From IMG/VR virus record IMGVR_UViG_3300032163_000067, positions 1 to 33,739 of that record: DNA of 33,739 nt; one strand, written 5' to 3'. This DNA is from a virus. Made by a program: the position numbers and the translations under genes. The notes under the pieces were generated by a model. The model was not told the DNA's origin and searched no databases. It saw only the letters and a program-made list of their open reading frames with translations. Shown in pieces: positions 16,607 through 23,385 of the stretch. Within the stretch, counting starts at the first letter, position 1. Each line of letters starts with the position of its first letter.

Positions 16607-16656
16607 AGGAATACCTCTGGCAACGCTTTTATGGCAAAATACCTTCGCCAAGAAAA

Positions 16657-17070
16657 TTATTGTATTATATAATATACTCCTGAATGTGGATATACAGAAG
16701 GATATGGCGATGTAACGTCATTATTTTTCGCCTTTAATTGTCCACTCAAGTATAATTCAGTACTTGTTGCAGTACCGGTAATGTTTCCGCTAAAATCCCA
16801 TAGACCAGAATAAGGAGTACCAGCTTGTATTGTGTCTCCAATGTGTGCTATGAATATACCATCATTTCCTGGGTTTATTTTATTATTATTAATAAACACA
16901 GCGATAAATGTAAATGTACCTGTTGAGTGAATTGAACAATTATATACATTAGATGTTTGAGCAGGATTGTTTGGAGGAGCTATCTTTTCTTTCTTGCAAG
17001 AAGGTAAAGTAAGCATTGTTGCTACTGTCCAGATGATTGCGATTGTTGCGAGTTTGGTTTTTTGTGTCAT
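16657..17070 (-). CDS. Phage-encoded lipoprotein, possible surface-exposed moron
   Basis: The product has 137 residues. The N-terminus has a signal peptide (MTQKTKLATIAIIWTVATML) and lipobox LPSC with the lipidated Cys at residue 25, followed by KKEK. In Bacteroidetes, charged residues right after the Cys can act as a surface export signal, so outer-membrane surface display is plausible. The mature part is beta-rich (GTFTFIAVFINNN; SGNITGTATSTELYLSGQLK) and matches no family I know. It is the last gene of the leftward operon, 43 nt after the HTH-like gene. Superinfection exclusion is a typical job for such phage lipoproteins, but that is inference. Confidence 0.7.
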   Translation of the reverse strand: MTQKTKLATIAIIWTVATMLTLPSCKKEKIAPPNNPAQTSNVYNCSIHSTGTFTFIAVFINNNKINPGNDGIFIAHIGDTIQAGTPYSGLWDFSGNITGTATSTELYLSGQLKAKNNDVTSPYPSVYPHSGVYYIIQ

Positions 17071-17113
17071 TTTGTTTTTTATTTTTAGATTGTTTTTATG
17101 TAAATATAATACT

Positions 17114-17377
17114 TTAAACGTTAGCTCCGGTCTTATGTTCCAAAATTATCTGATATATTTCCTTTGTCTTTGGATAAACAGGCCTATTACCTTGACTTGA
17201 CAGCCACTCCTGAATAGTATAGAAAGTAAGCCCTTCAGACGCACAAGCGTCACTTATAAGCTCACTTAGCTCATTTGAGGGGGTTATACCAAATTCAGAT
17301 AATAATCTCTCTACGCCCTGTTTCTGGGCTTCTGCAAGTGTTTTACGGTTATGTTCTATGTCTGCCAATGAAGACAT
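17114..17377 (-). CDS. Putative HTH (XRE-like) small regulator
   Basis: The product has 87 residues. The N-terminal helix is followed by VERLLSEFGITPSNELSELI and TFYTIQEWLSSQGNRPVYPK, then TKEIYQIILEHK. The x-T-I-x-x-W-L-x-x-x-G-x-R-P-x-x-P-x-T-x-x-I-x-x-x-L pattern resembles the recognition-helix half of XRE-type HTH domains. The same domain forms the C-terminus of the 159-aa protein two genes upstream. Its ATG overlaps the previous stop by one base (TAATG), so it is translationally coupled. Regulation of this operon or of host genes is an inference from the fold guess. Confidence 0.5.
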   Translation of the reverse strand: MSSLADIEHNRKTLAEAQKQGVERLLSEFGITPSNELSELISDACASEGLTFYTIQEWLSSQGNRPVYPKTKEIYQIILEHKTGANV

Positions 17378-17604
17378 TAGCTTATTTTGTGCTTAGATTT
17401 ACGGCGCCGCTTGTGATTGATGTTTAGTTTAATTACGTCTAATATAGGAGTTGACGGTATGCGCTCTCCAGAAGCCTTTATCTCTTCTTGGAAGCTATGC
17501 AACCGTAGGATTTGACTTGGACGCAATTTCAATCTTGTTCTATGGAATGCCGGAAGCCCCTTTATATTAAGAGAAATGTAGCAGAGGAATTGTTCGTTTG
17601 GCAT
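17377..17604 (-). CDS. Small basic protein of unknown function, 75 aa
   Basis: No family is recognised. The N-terminal half is beta-like (EQFLCYISLNIKGLPAF) and the rest is basic with helical character (LRPSQILRLHSFQEEI), ending in a Lys/Arg-rich tail (NHKRRRKSKHK) that could bind nucleic acid. Both ends are coupled to neighbours by TAATG one-base overlaps. That tight packing is the main evidence that it is a real gene. Confidence 0.5.
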   Translation of the reverse strand: MPNEQFLCYISLNIKGLPAFHRTRLKLRPSQILRLHSFQEEIKASGERIPSTPILDVIKLNINHKRRRKSKHKIS

Positions 17605-17936
17605 TAGTTTAAAATTTGTTTCTGTCTTTGCTCACTTAGATAAGCATATCGTATTGCACTTGCTATATCTAAAAATAGAAGGTCTCGGTTTGAATAATGA
17701 TTTATATGAAAGCTCTTTCCTATTTTGCGTTCTAGTTTCATCAATTTATTATTGTGCTTAATTTTAAATACCTCATAAATGTCAAACCCTTTATCATCAA
17801 AAGCTTCTCCGTCTATATGCCGCTTAAATGCTACATAATCATCAATACCCTCCACATCTATTTTTTTAGGATAATGGTTCTGTTCACTTAATAATCTTGA
17901 TAAAAAGGTAATCATTCTCATATTGTTTAAACGCAT
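17604..17936 (-). CDS. Unknown protein, 110 aa
   Basis: The product starts MRLNNMRMITFLSRLLSEQN; a later Met at residue 6 or 8 could also serve. It continues with a mixed helix/strand core (DDYVAFKRHIDGEAF, DKGFDIYEVFKIKHNNKLMK) and ends in a helix (RDLLFLDIASAIRYAYLSEQ). I do not recognise a family. It starts 2 nt after the upstream stop and ends in a TAATG overlap with the 75-aa gene, so it belongs to the leftward operon. Confidence 0.5.
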   Translation of the reverse strand: MRLNNMRMITFLSRLLSEQNHYPKKIDVEGIDDYVAFKRHIDGEAFDDKGFDIYEVFKIKHNNKLMKLERKIGKSFHINHYSNRDLLFLDIASAIRYAYLSEQRQKQILN

Positions 17937-17938
17937 AT

Positions 17939-18418
17939 TCAGGGATTTTGTTTCAGGACCAATTGATATATCTGATTTGTGACAGGGTGAGTTATAGGAT
18001 GTGGTCTGCTGCCTTTACTATTCAACCAATCATTAACTGTCATTATAATAAGCGTTTCTTTATATACGGCATTGTTTATTAGCTCTTCTACACCTAAGTC
18101 TATATTAACACCAAAGTTCTGCAGCAGCTCCTTGATTGTTTCTTTTTGCTTTTCATAGAACAACTTACGCCCATACTTAAACTCAGCATTAGTAATGGGC
18201 TCAGTTCTTTTATAATTCTTAGGCCCAACAATAAATAAGTTGGTTCTAGCAAGACGCTCTTCAAACCAATCCATAGACTTCATATGAGGAACTATAGGCG
18301 AATGACCATTGTCGGTCCGCCATTTATTCCAATCTGCCCATTCCTTTTTGAGGTCTAAATTAGGAAACTTCTTTACAAGTTCTCTATACCTAGTTTTTAC
18401 TAATTCTGATACTGGCAT
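17939..18418 (-). CDS. Unknown protein with C-terminal copy of the operon's HTH-like domain
   Basis: The product has 159 residues. The N-terminal half is Trp- and Arg-rich (KKEWADWNKWRTDNGHSPIV; MKSMDWFEERLARTN). The C-terminal half (about 85-159: QKETIKELLQNFGVNIDLGV, TVNDWLNSKGSRPHPITHPV, NQIYQLVLKQNP) aligns almost end to end with the 87-aa protein encoded at 17114-17377. The pair therefore arose by domain duplication or fusion. The domain looks HTH-like, suggesting DNA binding. The gene begins 10 nt after its upstream neighbour and ends 2 nt before the next start. Confidence 0.5.
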   Translation of the reverse strand: MPVSELVKTRYRELVKKFPNLDLKKEWADWNKWRTDNGHSPIVPHMKSMDWFEERLARTNLFIVGPKNYKRTEPITNAEFKYGRKLFYEKQKETIKELLQNFGVNIDLGVEELINNAVYKETLIIMTVNDWLNSKGSRPHPITHPVTNQIYQLVLKQNP

Positions 18419-18428
18419 TTGTGCAAAG

Positions 18429-18731
18429 TTAAAAATTAATTTTAAATATTGGTCGACTTTTTTCTATTAACACCATTCTTGATAATCTTTTAATTTTAAT
18501 CAGTCTAGTTGTGGTAATGCCGTCTTGGTTGCAATTGTCATAATATTCATTCGTAAATTCAAATCCATAACTTGCAAGTAAATTCAGACGCTGCTGCTCA
18601 GTGTCATAATTGAATTCGTCATCCATACCTGCGTAATGCAATCTAGTTATAGTATCGATTTGTGTAGATGTTAGTTTGATTTTATCAACCAATAAATTTC
18701 TTTTGATTATGTTTTTTTTTGTTAGTCCCAT
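18429..18731 (-). CDS. Unknown basic protein, 100 aa
   Basis: The N-terminus is very basic (MGLTKKNIIKRNLLVDKIKL). A helix (TSTQIDTITRLHYAGMDDEF) and a second helix (EQQRLNLLASYGFEFTNEYY) follow, then a basic strand-rich end (TRLIKIKRLSRMVLIEKSRP). No family is recognised. Its ATG follows the primase-like gene's TAA with no gap (TAAATG), so it is probably translated by coupling and may work with that protein. Confidence 0.5.
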   Translation of the reverse strand: MGLTKKNIIKRNLLVDKIKLTSTQIDTITRLHYAGMDDEFNYDTEQQRLNLLASYGFEFTNEYYDNCNQDGITTTRLIKIKRLSRMVLIEKSRPIFKINF

Positions 18732-20024
18732 TTATTTATTGTTGTTACGCAAAGATAGTTCTTTTTCAAATTCTGAACAAATATGTTCCCAGTATTTTTT
18801 CACTGTATTGTATGCAAGGCCACTTTGCCTAGTAAATGCCTTTTTGCTTATTATTACTGAGCAATCACTATTCTGTAATATTTCAATTGTATGACTTATT
18901 TTTTCCTTTGTTTTAGTACGGTGCAGTTCAGCAAGGGCGATAGGCGTTAATTTCTGTTTTTCTCCCTTCTTGTATTTTACATTATAACCCCACCATATTT
19001 TACGATTATGTTCGACGTAGTTTTTGTCCTTGTTTTTTGTTTTTGCCGGTTTGGTATAAAAATCTGTTTTGGTCCAAACAAAATCTATTGTGCTCCTGAC
19101 TTCTGATTTCGACATATCGACTTCAAAAAAAGAGTCTGCAAAGTATGTCATATGATGGCTTAGGGTGACCTTATCAATATCAGAGTATATTCCTTTTAAG
19201 TTAAATCCGAATACCTTAAGCGCATTGCCTCGACTACCTATTTTTATACTTTTGCGTTTGTATGGAATGTTGGCCTTGAGATATGTCATACCCTCTTCTA
19301 TTATCTTGTATTTTTTTACTTGGTCAACTTCAATAAGCAAATTAGCTTGGTTATAATCTAGCCACAATTCTGGTTGAGTTACTCCGGAATGAGGTGGGGT
19401 ATCAAACCTCTCCCTAATATGAGGGAAAGATACAGTATTAGGGTATGGATTGACACCCCCTTTAAATTCGGTTAGTTTTGAGGCATTGAACGGTAAAGCT
19501 TCAAAATTAATATAAATTGCAGGGTCAAGACTTACATAAGTAAGATTGTGAGGGTATGCTACCTTAGGGTCATATAGGCTGTCTAAACCTAATTCCTGCA
19601 TTATAAGCTTGTATTCAGCATTAAAATTAGAAATGGTCATTCCATCCACCCGGAGTATTATATGAGTTCCTGAGCCTCCTGGTGAGGTATATTGAGCTAT
19701 AATATGAGGTCTTGCTTTGATTAATTGGGCTTCCGATATTTGTTTATCAAAGTCGACGAATACATAGCCGGTGAGAGATTGTATATCAGCCTTAAGGCGT
19801 CCATCTTGTGAATGCAAGCAAATGGCTGGCAGCAATGTTGCTTTGGCTTGTTTATATAATTGGTCCTTACGGTCAAGTCCTCTTACATAAGATATATCAT
19901 CTAATAGACGGGGATATGTTTTATTACTTTCTTTTATAAGCTGTAGCCAATAAGGAAGTTCGATTCTATAATCTATTTCTGCAATTGAATCAGCACATTT
20001 GTACACACATAATTTACCATCCAT
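18732..20024 (-). CDS. BT4734/VirE-N-like primase-type replication protein with C-terminal HTH
   Basis: The product has 430 residues. Residues about 85-130 hold LTGYVFVDFDKQISEAQ and QYTSPGGSGTHIILRVDG. The D-x-D pair (Asp91, Asp93) followed by S-P-x-G-x-G-x-x is the signature of the BT4734-like/VirE N-terminal domain, a primase-like (AEP) fold common in Bacteroidetes mobile elements. The middle is unassigned. The end (SKKAFTRQSGLAYNTVKKYW) is a likely HTH. It is the only recognisable replication gene and heads the leftward operon, so it probably primes or initiates phage replication. An alternative is a regulator that keeps only the fold. Confidence 0.72.
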   Translation of the reverse strand: MDGKLCVYKCADSIAEIDYRIELPYWLQLIKESNKTYPRLLDDISYVRGLDRKDQLYKQAKATLLPAICLHSQDGRLKADIQSLTGYVFVDFDKQISEAQLIKARPHIIAQYTSPGGSGTHIILRVDGMTISNFNAEYKLIMQELGLDSLYDPKVAYPHNLTYVSLDPAIYINFEALPFNASKLTEFKGGVNPYPNTVSFPHIRERFDTPPHSGVTQPELWLDYNQANLLIEVDQVKKYKIIEEGMTYLKANIPYKRKSIKIGSRGNALKVFGFNLKGIYSDIDKVTLSHHMTYFADSFFEVDMSKSEVRSTIDFVWTKTDFYTKPAKTKNKDKNYVEHNRKIWWGYNVKYKKGEKQKLTPIALAELHRTKTKEKISHTIEILQNSDCSVIISKKAFTRQSGLAYNTVKKYWEHICSEFEKELSLRNNNK

Positions 20025-20035
20025 TTTATATTAGT

Positions 20036-20140
20036 GCATCACCGGTACCTAACCAGTTAGAACAGGGTAAGTATCTTTCGATACAAGGCGGTCAGGCCCA
20101 GTGATGCGTATGTCTTTATTTGTTTGAAACCCTGTTCTAA
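20036..20140 (-). ncRNA. Structured leader of the leftward operon: interleaved inverted repeats
   Basis: On the minus strand, reading 5' to 3', the order is TTAGAACAGGG (20140-20130), GCATCAC (20107-20101), a hairpin GTATC-GAAA-GATAC with a GNRA-type tetraloop (20084-20071), CCCTGTTCTAA (20067-20057), then GTGATGC (20042-20036). Both outer pairs are perfect (11 bp and 7 bp) and interleaved (a-b-a'-b'), so they form either a pseudoknot or two mutually exclusive states. The second arm of the 7-bp stem ends 12 nt before the primase start codon, so folding could gate its translation. A 4-bp hairpin (CTAA-CTGG-TTAG) competes with the 11-bp stem. No known RNA family is recognised. Confidence 0.5.
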
Positions 20141-20155
20141 GAATTTCTTTGTCTA

Positions 20156-20187
20156 CAAATATATAGTCGATAATATTGTAAACGCAA
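20156..20187 (-). promoter_or_regulatory. Bacteroidetes-type promoter for the leftward operon
   Basis: On the minus strand, TTG (20187-20185), a 21-nt spacer and TATATTTG (20163-20156) match the Bacteroidetes -33/-7 consensus (TTG, about 19-21 nt, TAnnTTTG). Transcription would start near 20149, giving a leader of about 125 nt that contains the whole structured region before ATG 20024. Confidence 0.5.
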
Positions 20188-20275
20188 CTTTTAATTAAAA
20201 ATAAATATTGCAAGTCTTTACGATATTTCGTTTTTCCTGCATATTTACAAAAAGACCCATTAATAATAACAACCA

Positions 20276-20947
20276 ATGACCATTCAACAAGAACTAGCCT
20301 TTGTACAGACACTGAAGGCCAATGCCGGCACCGATGCAGTTAAGAACAAATTCAGCCGCATCATTAAGAGCCTCACTGCTTATGACCGGTTAATCAATGG
20401 AAAGGCAGAAGATGTCGACAAGAAGATTAAAGGAGAGAAATGGAAGAGCATCAACCATCCGTATTGGAAAGCCTATTATTCAGCATCTAATCTTGGTAGA
20501 ATAAAAGACAAAAGGACCGGCAAACTAAGAAAGCCCATCCTGAATAAAATAAATGGGTTCCTCCAGGTAATGCTTATTGATGGACAAAAGACGCAGCTCT
20601 TTAGATTAGCAAGATTGGTGGGCCAAACTTGGCTTCCAATAGACAACTCTGATGATAGATGCATTAGATATAAGAACGGTAAATCATTGGATAACCGAGC
20701 CTGCAACCTTTTCTGGGACTCATCCGGCGGCCGCATAGAGTTAAGGGGCCCAGCCATTTGTAATGAAGTAAAGCTTCTGCACAAGCAAGGTATGAAGTTA
20801 AAAGATATCGCCGTTAAAACCGGCCTATCATATTATTCAGCGCTATATGTGTTATACAATAAGAAGCGTAAGAGAGCAACCGGCAAACCCAAAGAAAGAT
20901 TCAACTTTAATAAAGGTCATCAGAATGGGCCATACGAAGCAAGATGA
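20276..20947 (+). CDS. NUMOD4-HNH-like DNA-binding protein with degenerate nuclease motif
   Basis: The product has 223 residues. After an N-terminal helical extension (1-50) comes a NUMOD4-like motif (WKSINHPYWKAYYSASNLGR), then the HNH-type core LFRLARLVGQTWLPIDNSDD followed by RYKNGKSLDNRACNLFW. In active family members the equivalent positions read HRLVA and V-N-H-x-(N/D)-G; here both catalytic His are replaced (Phe and Arg/Tyr). A C-terminal HTH follows (MKLKDIAVKTGLSYYSALYV). Loss of the His with retention of the fold suggests a domesticated DNA-binding protein. It is the first rightward gene and may regulate that operon. Its stop overlaps the next start (ATGA). Confidence 0.65.
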   Translation: MTIQQELAFVQTLKANAGTDAVKNKFSRIIKSLTAYDRLINGKAEDVDKKIKGEKWKSINHPYWKAYYSASNLGRIKDKRTGKLRKPILNKINGFLQVMLIDGQKTQLFRLARLVGQTWLPIDNSDDRCIRYKNGKSLDNRACNLFWDSSGGRIELRGPAICNEVKLLHKQGMKLKDIAVKTGLSYYSALYVLYNKKRKRATGKPKERFNFNKGHQNGPYEAR

Positions 20948-21243
20948 CCTTCGATGAAACATATCAGTTCCTAATAGATTCAGGCTACAACTTAGAGGCT
21001 GACATCTGCGTAGATAATAACCAGATGATATATTATCGTATGCGTAAAGACGACTGCCGCATACAGAGAATGATTCCAACAACCAGCATTATGGAACTGC
21101 AGCCCGATATTATCTTTGAAGTGTTGAAGCAGGAATTACATTCTATGGCCCGGGAGCTTGACCAACTAGTATTTCGGCGTCGGAATGTATATCAAAGGAA
21201 AGTGATAATAGAAAAAGTAACATCCGAATACAAAACAATATAA
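20944..21243 (+). CDS. Unknown protein, 99 aa
   Basis: ATG 20944 overlaps the previous stop by 4 nt (ATGA), indicating coupled translation. The product is mixed helix/strand: TFDETYQFLIDSGYNLEADI, then NQMIYYRMRKDD, then a long helix (IIFEVLKQELHSMARELDQL) and a basic C-terminus. No family is recognised. Confidence 0.55.
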   Translation: MTFDETYQFLIDSGYNLEADICVDNNQMIYYRMRKDDCRIQRMIPTTSIMELQPDIIFEVLKQELHSMARELDQLVFRRRNVYQRKVIIEKVTSEYKTI

Positions 21244-21244
21244 T

Positions 21245-21256
21245 AACAGCCGTCCG
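21245..21256 (+). repeat. ACA(T/G)CCG leader motif 1
   Basis: AACAGCCGTCCG abuts the ATG at 21257. It is one of eight related motifs in the rightward operon, seven of them just upstream of start codons. Confidence 0.65.
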
Positions 21257-21778
21257 ATGGATAATAAAATTAAACAAGTGGCAGAACTTCTGCGAAAGGA
21301 ATTATTGGTAGGTATTATCACCGGAACCGATTCTTTTGTACTGATTTCTGCAATAGAAAGCATCAATGCCTCCAAAATAAGAACAGCCAACATACAACAA
21401 GATTCAGTAACGGCTATTTTTAAACCGGAATCATATGACGAATTTGTACTAAACAATGAAATACGACCCGAATGGATTTCACATCTAAAAGCTGCTGATG
21501 GAGAGGCAATCATAATTTGTAAGACCAATTCTTTAATATATAATATAATCACTGAATATGAAAAGTCTTATGGTATACCTGTGCTCTTATGCGCCAAACT
21601 AAATAACAAACATCCGACCAAACATACGGCACCGGTAAGCACAGAAGACACAGAGAAATTTATAGAATATAACCGAATAGAATCATTCGTTTCTTTTGCC
21701 AACAACATAATTGATATAGAACTGGGCCCACAAATAGGCAGTGGCGGAGAATATCATCCAAACGGCAAAATAAATTAA
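21257..21778 (+). CDS. Unknown protein, 173 aa
   Basis: The N-terminal helix (MDNKIKQVAELLRKELLVGI) is followed by TDSFVLISAIESINASKIRT, TAIFKPESYDEFVLNNEI and AADGEAIIICKTNSLIYNII. The alternation of helix and hydrophobic strand suggests a small alpha/beta fold. The C-terminus is Gly-rich. No catalytic motif or family is recognised. The gene is preceded directly by a leader motif (21245-21256) and lies in the rightward operon, so an early or middle role is inferred. Confidence 0.55.
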   Translation: MDNKIKQVAELLRKELLVGIITGTDSFVLISAIESINASKIRTANIQQDSVTAIFKPESYDEFVLNNEIRPEWISHLKAADGEAIIICKTNSLIYNIITEYEKSYGIPVLLCAKLNNKHPTKHTAPVSTEDTEKFIEYNRIESFVSFANNIIDIELGPQIGSGGEYHPNGKIN

Positions 21779-21841
21779 CGTCCGAAGTACCGAAAACAGA
21801 AATTCCGACTACTTATATAAAAGAATAACAGAACATCCTAT

Positions 21842-21853
21842 AGCCGACATCCG
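21842..21853 (+). repeat. ACA(T/G)CCG leader motif 2
   Basis: AGCCGACATCCG lies 2 nt before ATG 21856. The 77-nt gap upstream also has looser CCGA/CATCC pieces (around 21779-21795 and 21833). Confidence 0.65.
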
Positions 21854-21855
21854 GA

Positions 21856-22419
21856 ATGCCAACCAAACGACCCTTTCAATTCTTCGAAACCCAGCAACCC
21901 CTGGAAGATATGCTTCAATTAGGTCTAGTAGATATACTTCACACTTCTACTCTTAATAAGAAAAGGGCATCCAGATATGCAGAGTCCCTAAGAGAATGGT
22001 TCCGCTCAGGAAGAAATACTATGGAATGGTTTTATGAATTAAACACATTAGTAAATGGTAGGCCCGCAAGAAGCATATCCTCCGATAATTTCCTTCTACA
22101 AGGCATATATAATATAATACATCCGTCGGTTATTATTAAGAAACTATACTCAGAAACAAAAACCGAAAATCAGCCGTATATCAAACTAGCAATTACCCGT
22201 AAAGAAGACTATAAACCAGATGGCCGGAAGTTATCTAAACTAAAGACGGTATATCAATATTATTCAATCAAAGGAGGTTATATAAGAGAATGGGAAAATG
22301 TAACTGAAGCAGCAATTGGACTAGAAATACCTCGCTCCAATATCAGCCTTTGTCTTAATGGATTCAATAAATCAGCAGGCGGGTATTATTTTACATATCA
22401 AAAACTTATCATAGAATGA
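21856..22419 (+). CDS. Protein with C-terminal NUMOD1-like DNA-binding motif
   Basis: The product has 187 residues. The N-terminal 130 residues are mostly helical (EDMLQLGLVDILHTSTLNKK; SLREWFRSGRNTMEWFYELN) and match no family I know. The C-terminal 55 (YQYYSIKGGYIREWENVTEA, NISLCLNGFNKSAGGYYFTY) follow the NUMOD1 pattern found at the ends of homing endonucleases, yet no GIY-YIG, HNH or LAGLIDADG catalytic motif is visible. It may be a DNA-binding protein built from a homing-enzyme module. It overlaps the next gene by 4 nt (ATGA). Confidence 0.6.
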   Translation: MPTKRPFQFFETQQPLEDMLQLGLVDILHTSTLNKKRASRYAESLREWFRSGRNTMEWFYELNTLVNGRPARSISSDNFLLQGIYNIIHPSVIIKKLYSETKTENQPYIKLAITRKEDYKPDGRKLSKLKTVYQYYSIKGGYIREWENVTEAAIGLEIPRSNISLCLNGFNKSAGGYYFTYQKLIIE

Positions 22420-23015
22420 AAAAGTATAAGACATATAGTCTAAGGGAACAACAGTTTTTGCTTTTCTCCACAAAAGAAAGACTCCTTTTACAGGACTTCT
22501 GGAGAAGCAGAGGTGAGGATTTTACATTTCAGAGGATAAGTAAAGTCGAAGATAAAGAAAAGTACGATGCCATTATCTGTTCCGGAAATACAGAACATCC
22601 CATTACTTATTTAACAGAAGTAAAAGTAAGAACAATTCCGTCAACCAAATATAAAAGCGGTAGCAAAATAATGAAGCATAAATGGGACTTCTTGACTCAG
22701 TCTTGTATTGCCGCTGCCGAAGAAGGACAAATGATGCAGCCTCTATATATAGTATTTTATACAGATAATAAAGTAGCTGTCTTTAATTTGTGTAATGTAG
22801 ACCCAAAGTGGGTAACTAGATACGGCCACATTAACAGCAGCACAACTTCAGCTAATCCTATTGTGCCGCAGCAGGAATTTGATATTCCTTTGTCAGCAGC
22901 AACTTGGTATGATGCCGGCTGTATTCTAAATAAAGATTATAATCAATTGGCAATAGAAGTATGCAATTTTATGTTCGCTGGCAATAGTTTTGCTTGGAAT
23001 CGATTGGCTGAATAA
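22416..23015 (+). CDS. Putative PD-(D/E)XK-fold nuclease
   Basis: The product has 199 residues. The segment KEKYDAIICSG with Asp51, followed 17 residues later by YLTEVKVR with Glu68-Val-Lys70, forms the D-x(n)-E-x-K core of the restriction-endonuclease-like superfamily. The strand-helix context fits: hydrophobic DAII strand, hairpin, EVKV strand, then a long helix (HKWDFLTQSCIAAAEEGQMM) and strands LYIVFY and KVAVFNL. Substrate is unknown. In a phage early operon, recombination, host DNA degradation or replication-intermediate processing are candidates. It starts within the previous gene (ATGA). Confidence 0.6.
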   Translation: MKKYKTYSLREQQFLLFSTKERLLLQDFWRSRGEDFTFQRISKVEDKEKYDAIICSGNTEHPITYLTEVKVRTIPSTKYKSGSKIMKHKWDFLTQSCIAAAEEGQMMQPLYIVFYTDNKVAVFNLCNVDPKWVTRYGHINSSTTSANPIVPQQEFDIPLSAATWYDAGCILNKDYNQLAIEVCNFMFAGNSFAWNRLAE

Positions 23016-23028
23016 CAGAAAGGAATCA

Positions 23029-23385
23029 ATGAATAAACAACAAAAACATCCTGATGAGATTATACTTTGGAGAGCCTATGGTAAAAACCTTCTTATTCTA
23101 CAAAGGAAGATTGCTGAGGCCGTAGAAAAAGAACTGTATGAAGAAGCGGCAATGAATAAAGATATTCAGTTAGAAGATTACCATATGCTGATTCAAATTA
23201 TGAAACAGAAAGGATTATATGTATCCGGTCAAACAGAATCTTATATGCAAGGCCTTGAACAAAAGGCAATAAAAATTATAGAGAATGTACGGAAAGAAGA
23301 GAAAAAATTAGAAATTGATAAAATAAAGAACAAAAAACCCAATTCAGGACCAAGAACCGGCACTGAAAATGATGAAGACATTTAA
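23029..23385 (+). CDS. Unknown helical protein, 118 aa
   Basis: The start is taken at ATG 23029 (MNKQQKHPDEIILWRAYGKN) rather than an upstream TTG inside the nuclease gene. The body is helical and charged (LQRKIAEAVEKELYEEAAMN; LEQKAIKIIENVRKEEKKLE), with a low-complexity polar tail (KKPNSGPRTGTENDED). A coiled coil is likely. No family is recognised. The next start lies inside its 3' end. Confidence 0.5.
   Translation: MNKQQKHPDEIILWRAYGKNLLILQRKIAEAVEKELYEEAAMNKDIQLEDYHMLIQIMKQKGLYVSGQTESYMQGLEQKAIKIIENVRKEEKKLEIDKIKNKKPNSGPRTGTENDEDI

Larger units (their letters stand above)
20025..20275. other. Divergent control region between leftward and rightward operons
   Basis: These 251 bp separate the divergent starts at 20024 (-) and 20276 (+). 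The left half is GC-richer and packed with inverted repeats (20036-20140). The right half (20141-20275) is AT-rich and holds the minus-strand promoter. No convincing plus-strand TAnnTTTG box was found; TTG triplets at 20176 and 20208 have only poor -7 matches. Such a region beside a primase gene could also hold the replication origin, which is inference. Confidence 0.6.

Noticed and set aside
16607-16656. Bidirectional terminator between the holin and lipoprotein genes.
   Set aside because: The 50-nt gap has direct repeats (AATACCT, TGGCA) but no convincing stem with a T-run on either strand.
16967-17200. Plus-strand ORF of 77 codons across the lipoprotein and HTH genes.
   Set aside because: It overlaps the signal peptide region of a clear minus-strand lipoprotein and has no independent support; its hydrophobicity comes from the complement of A-rich DNA.
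20036-20107. A tRNA gene: perfect 7-bp acceptor-like stem (GCATCAC/GTGATGC) and a 72-nt span.
   Set aside because: Neither strand shows a T-arm with a TTCRANY loop in the right place, a proper anticodon arm or a D-arm; the hairpins are wrongly placed.
20049-20312. Minus-strand ORF of 87 codons over the divergent control region.
   Set aside because: It starts inside the opposite-strand gene at 20276, runs through the promoter and inverted repeats, and its product has no protein-like pattern.
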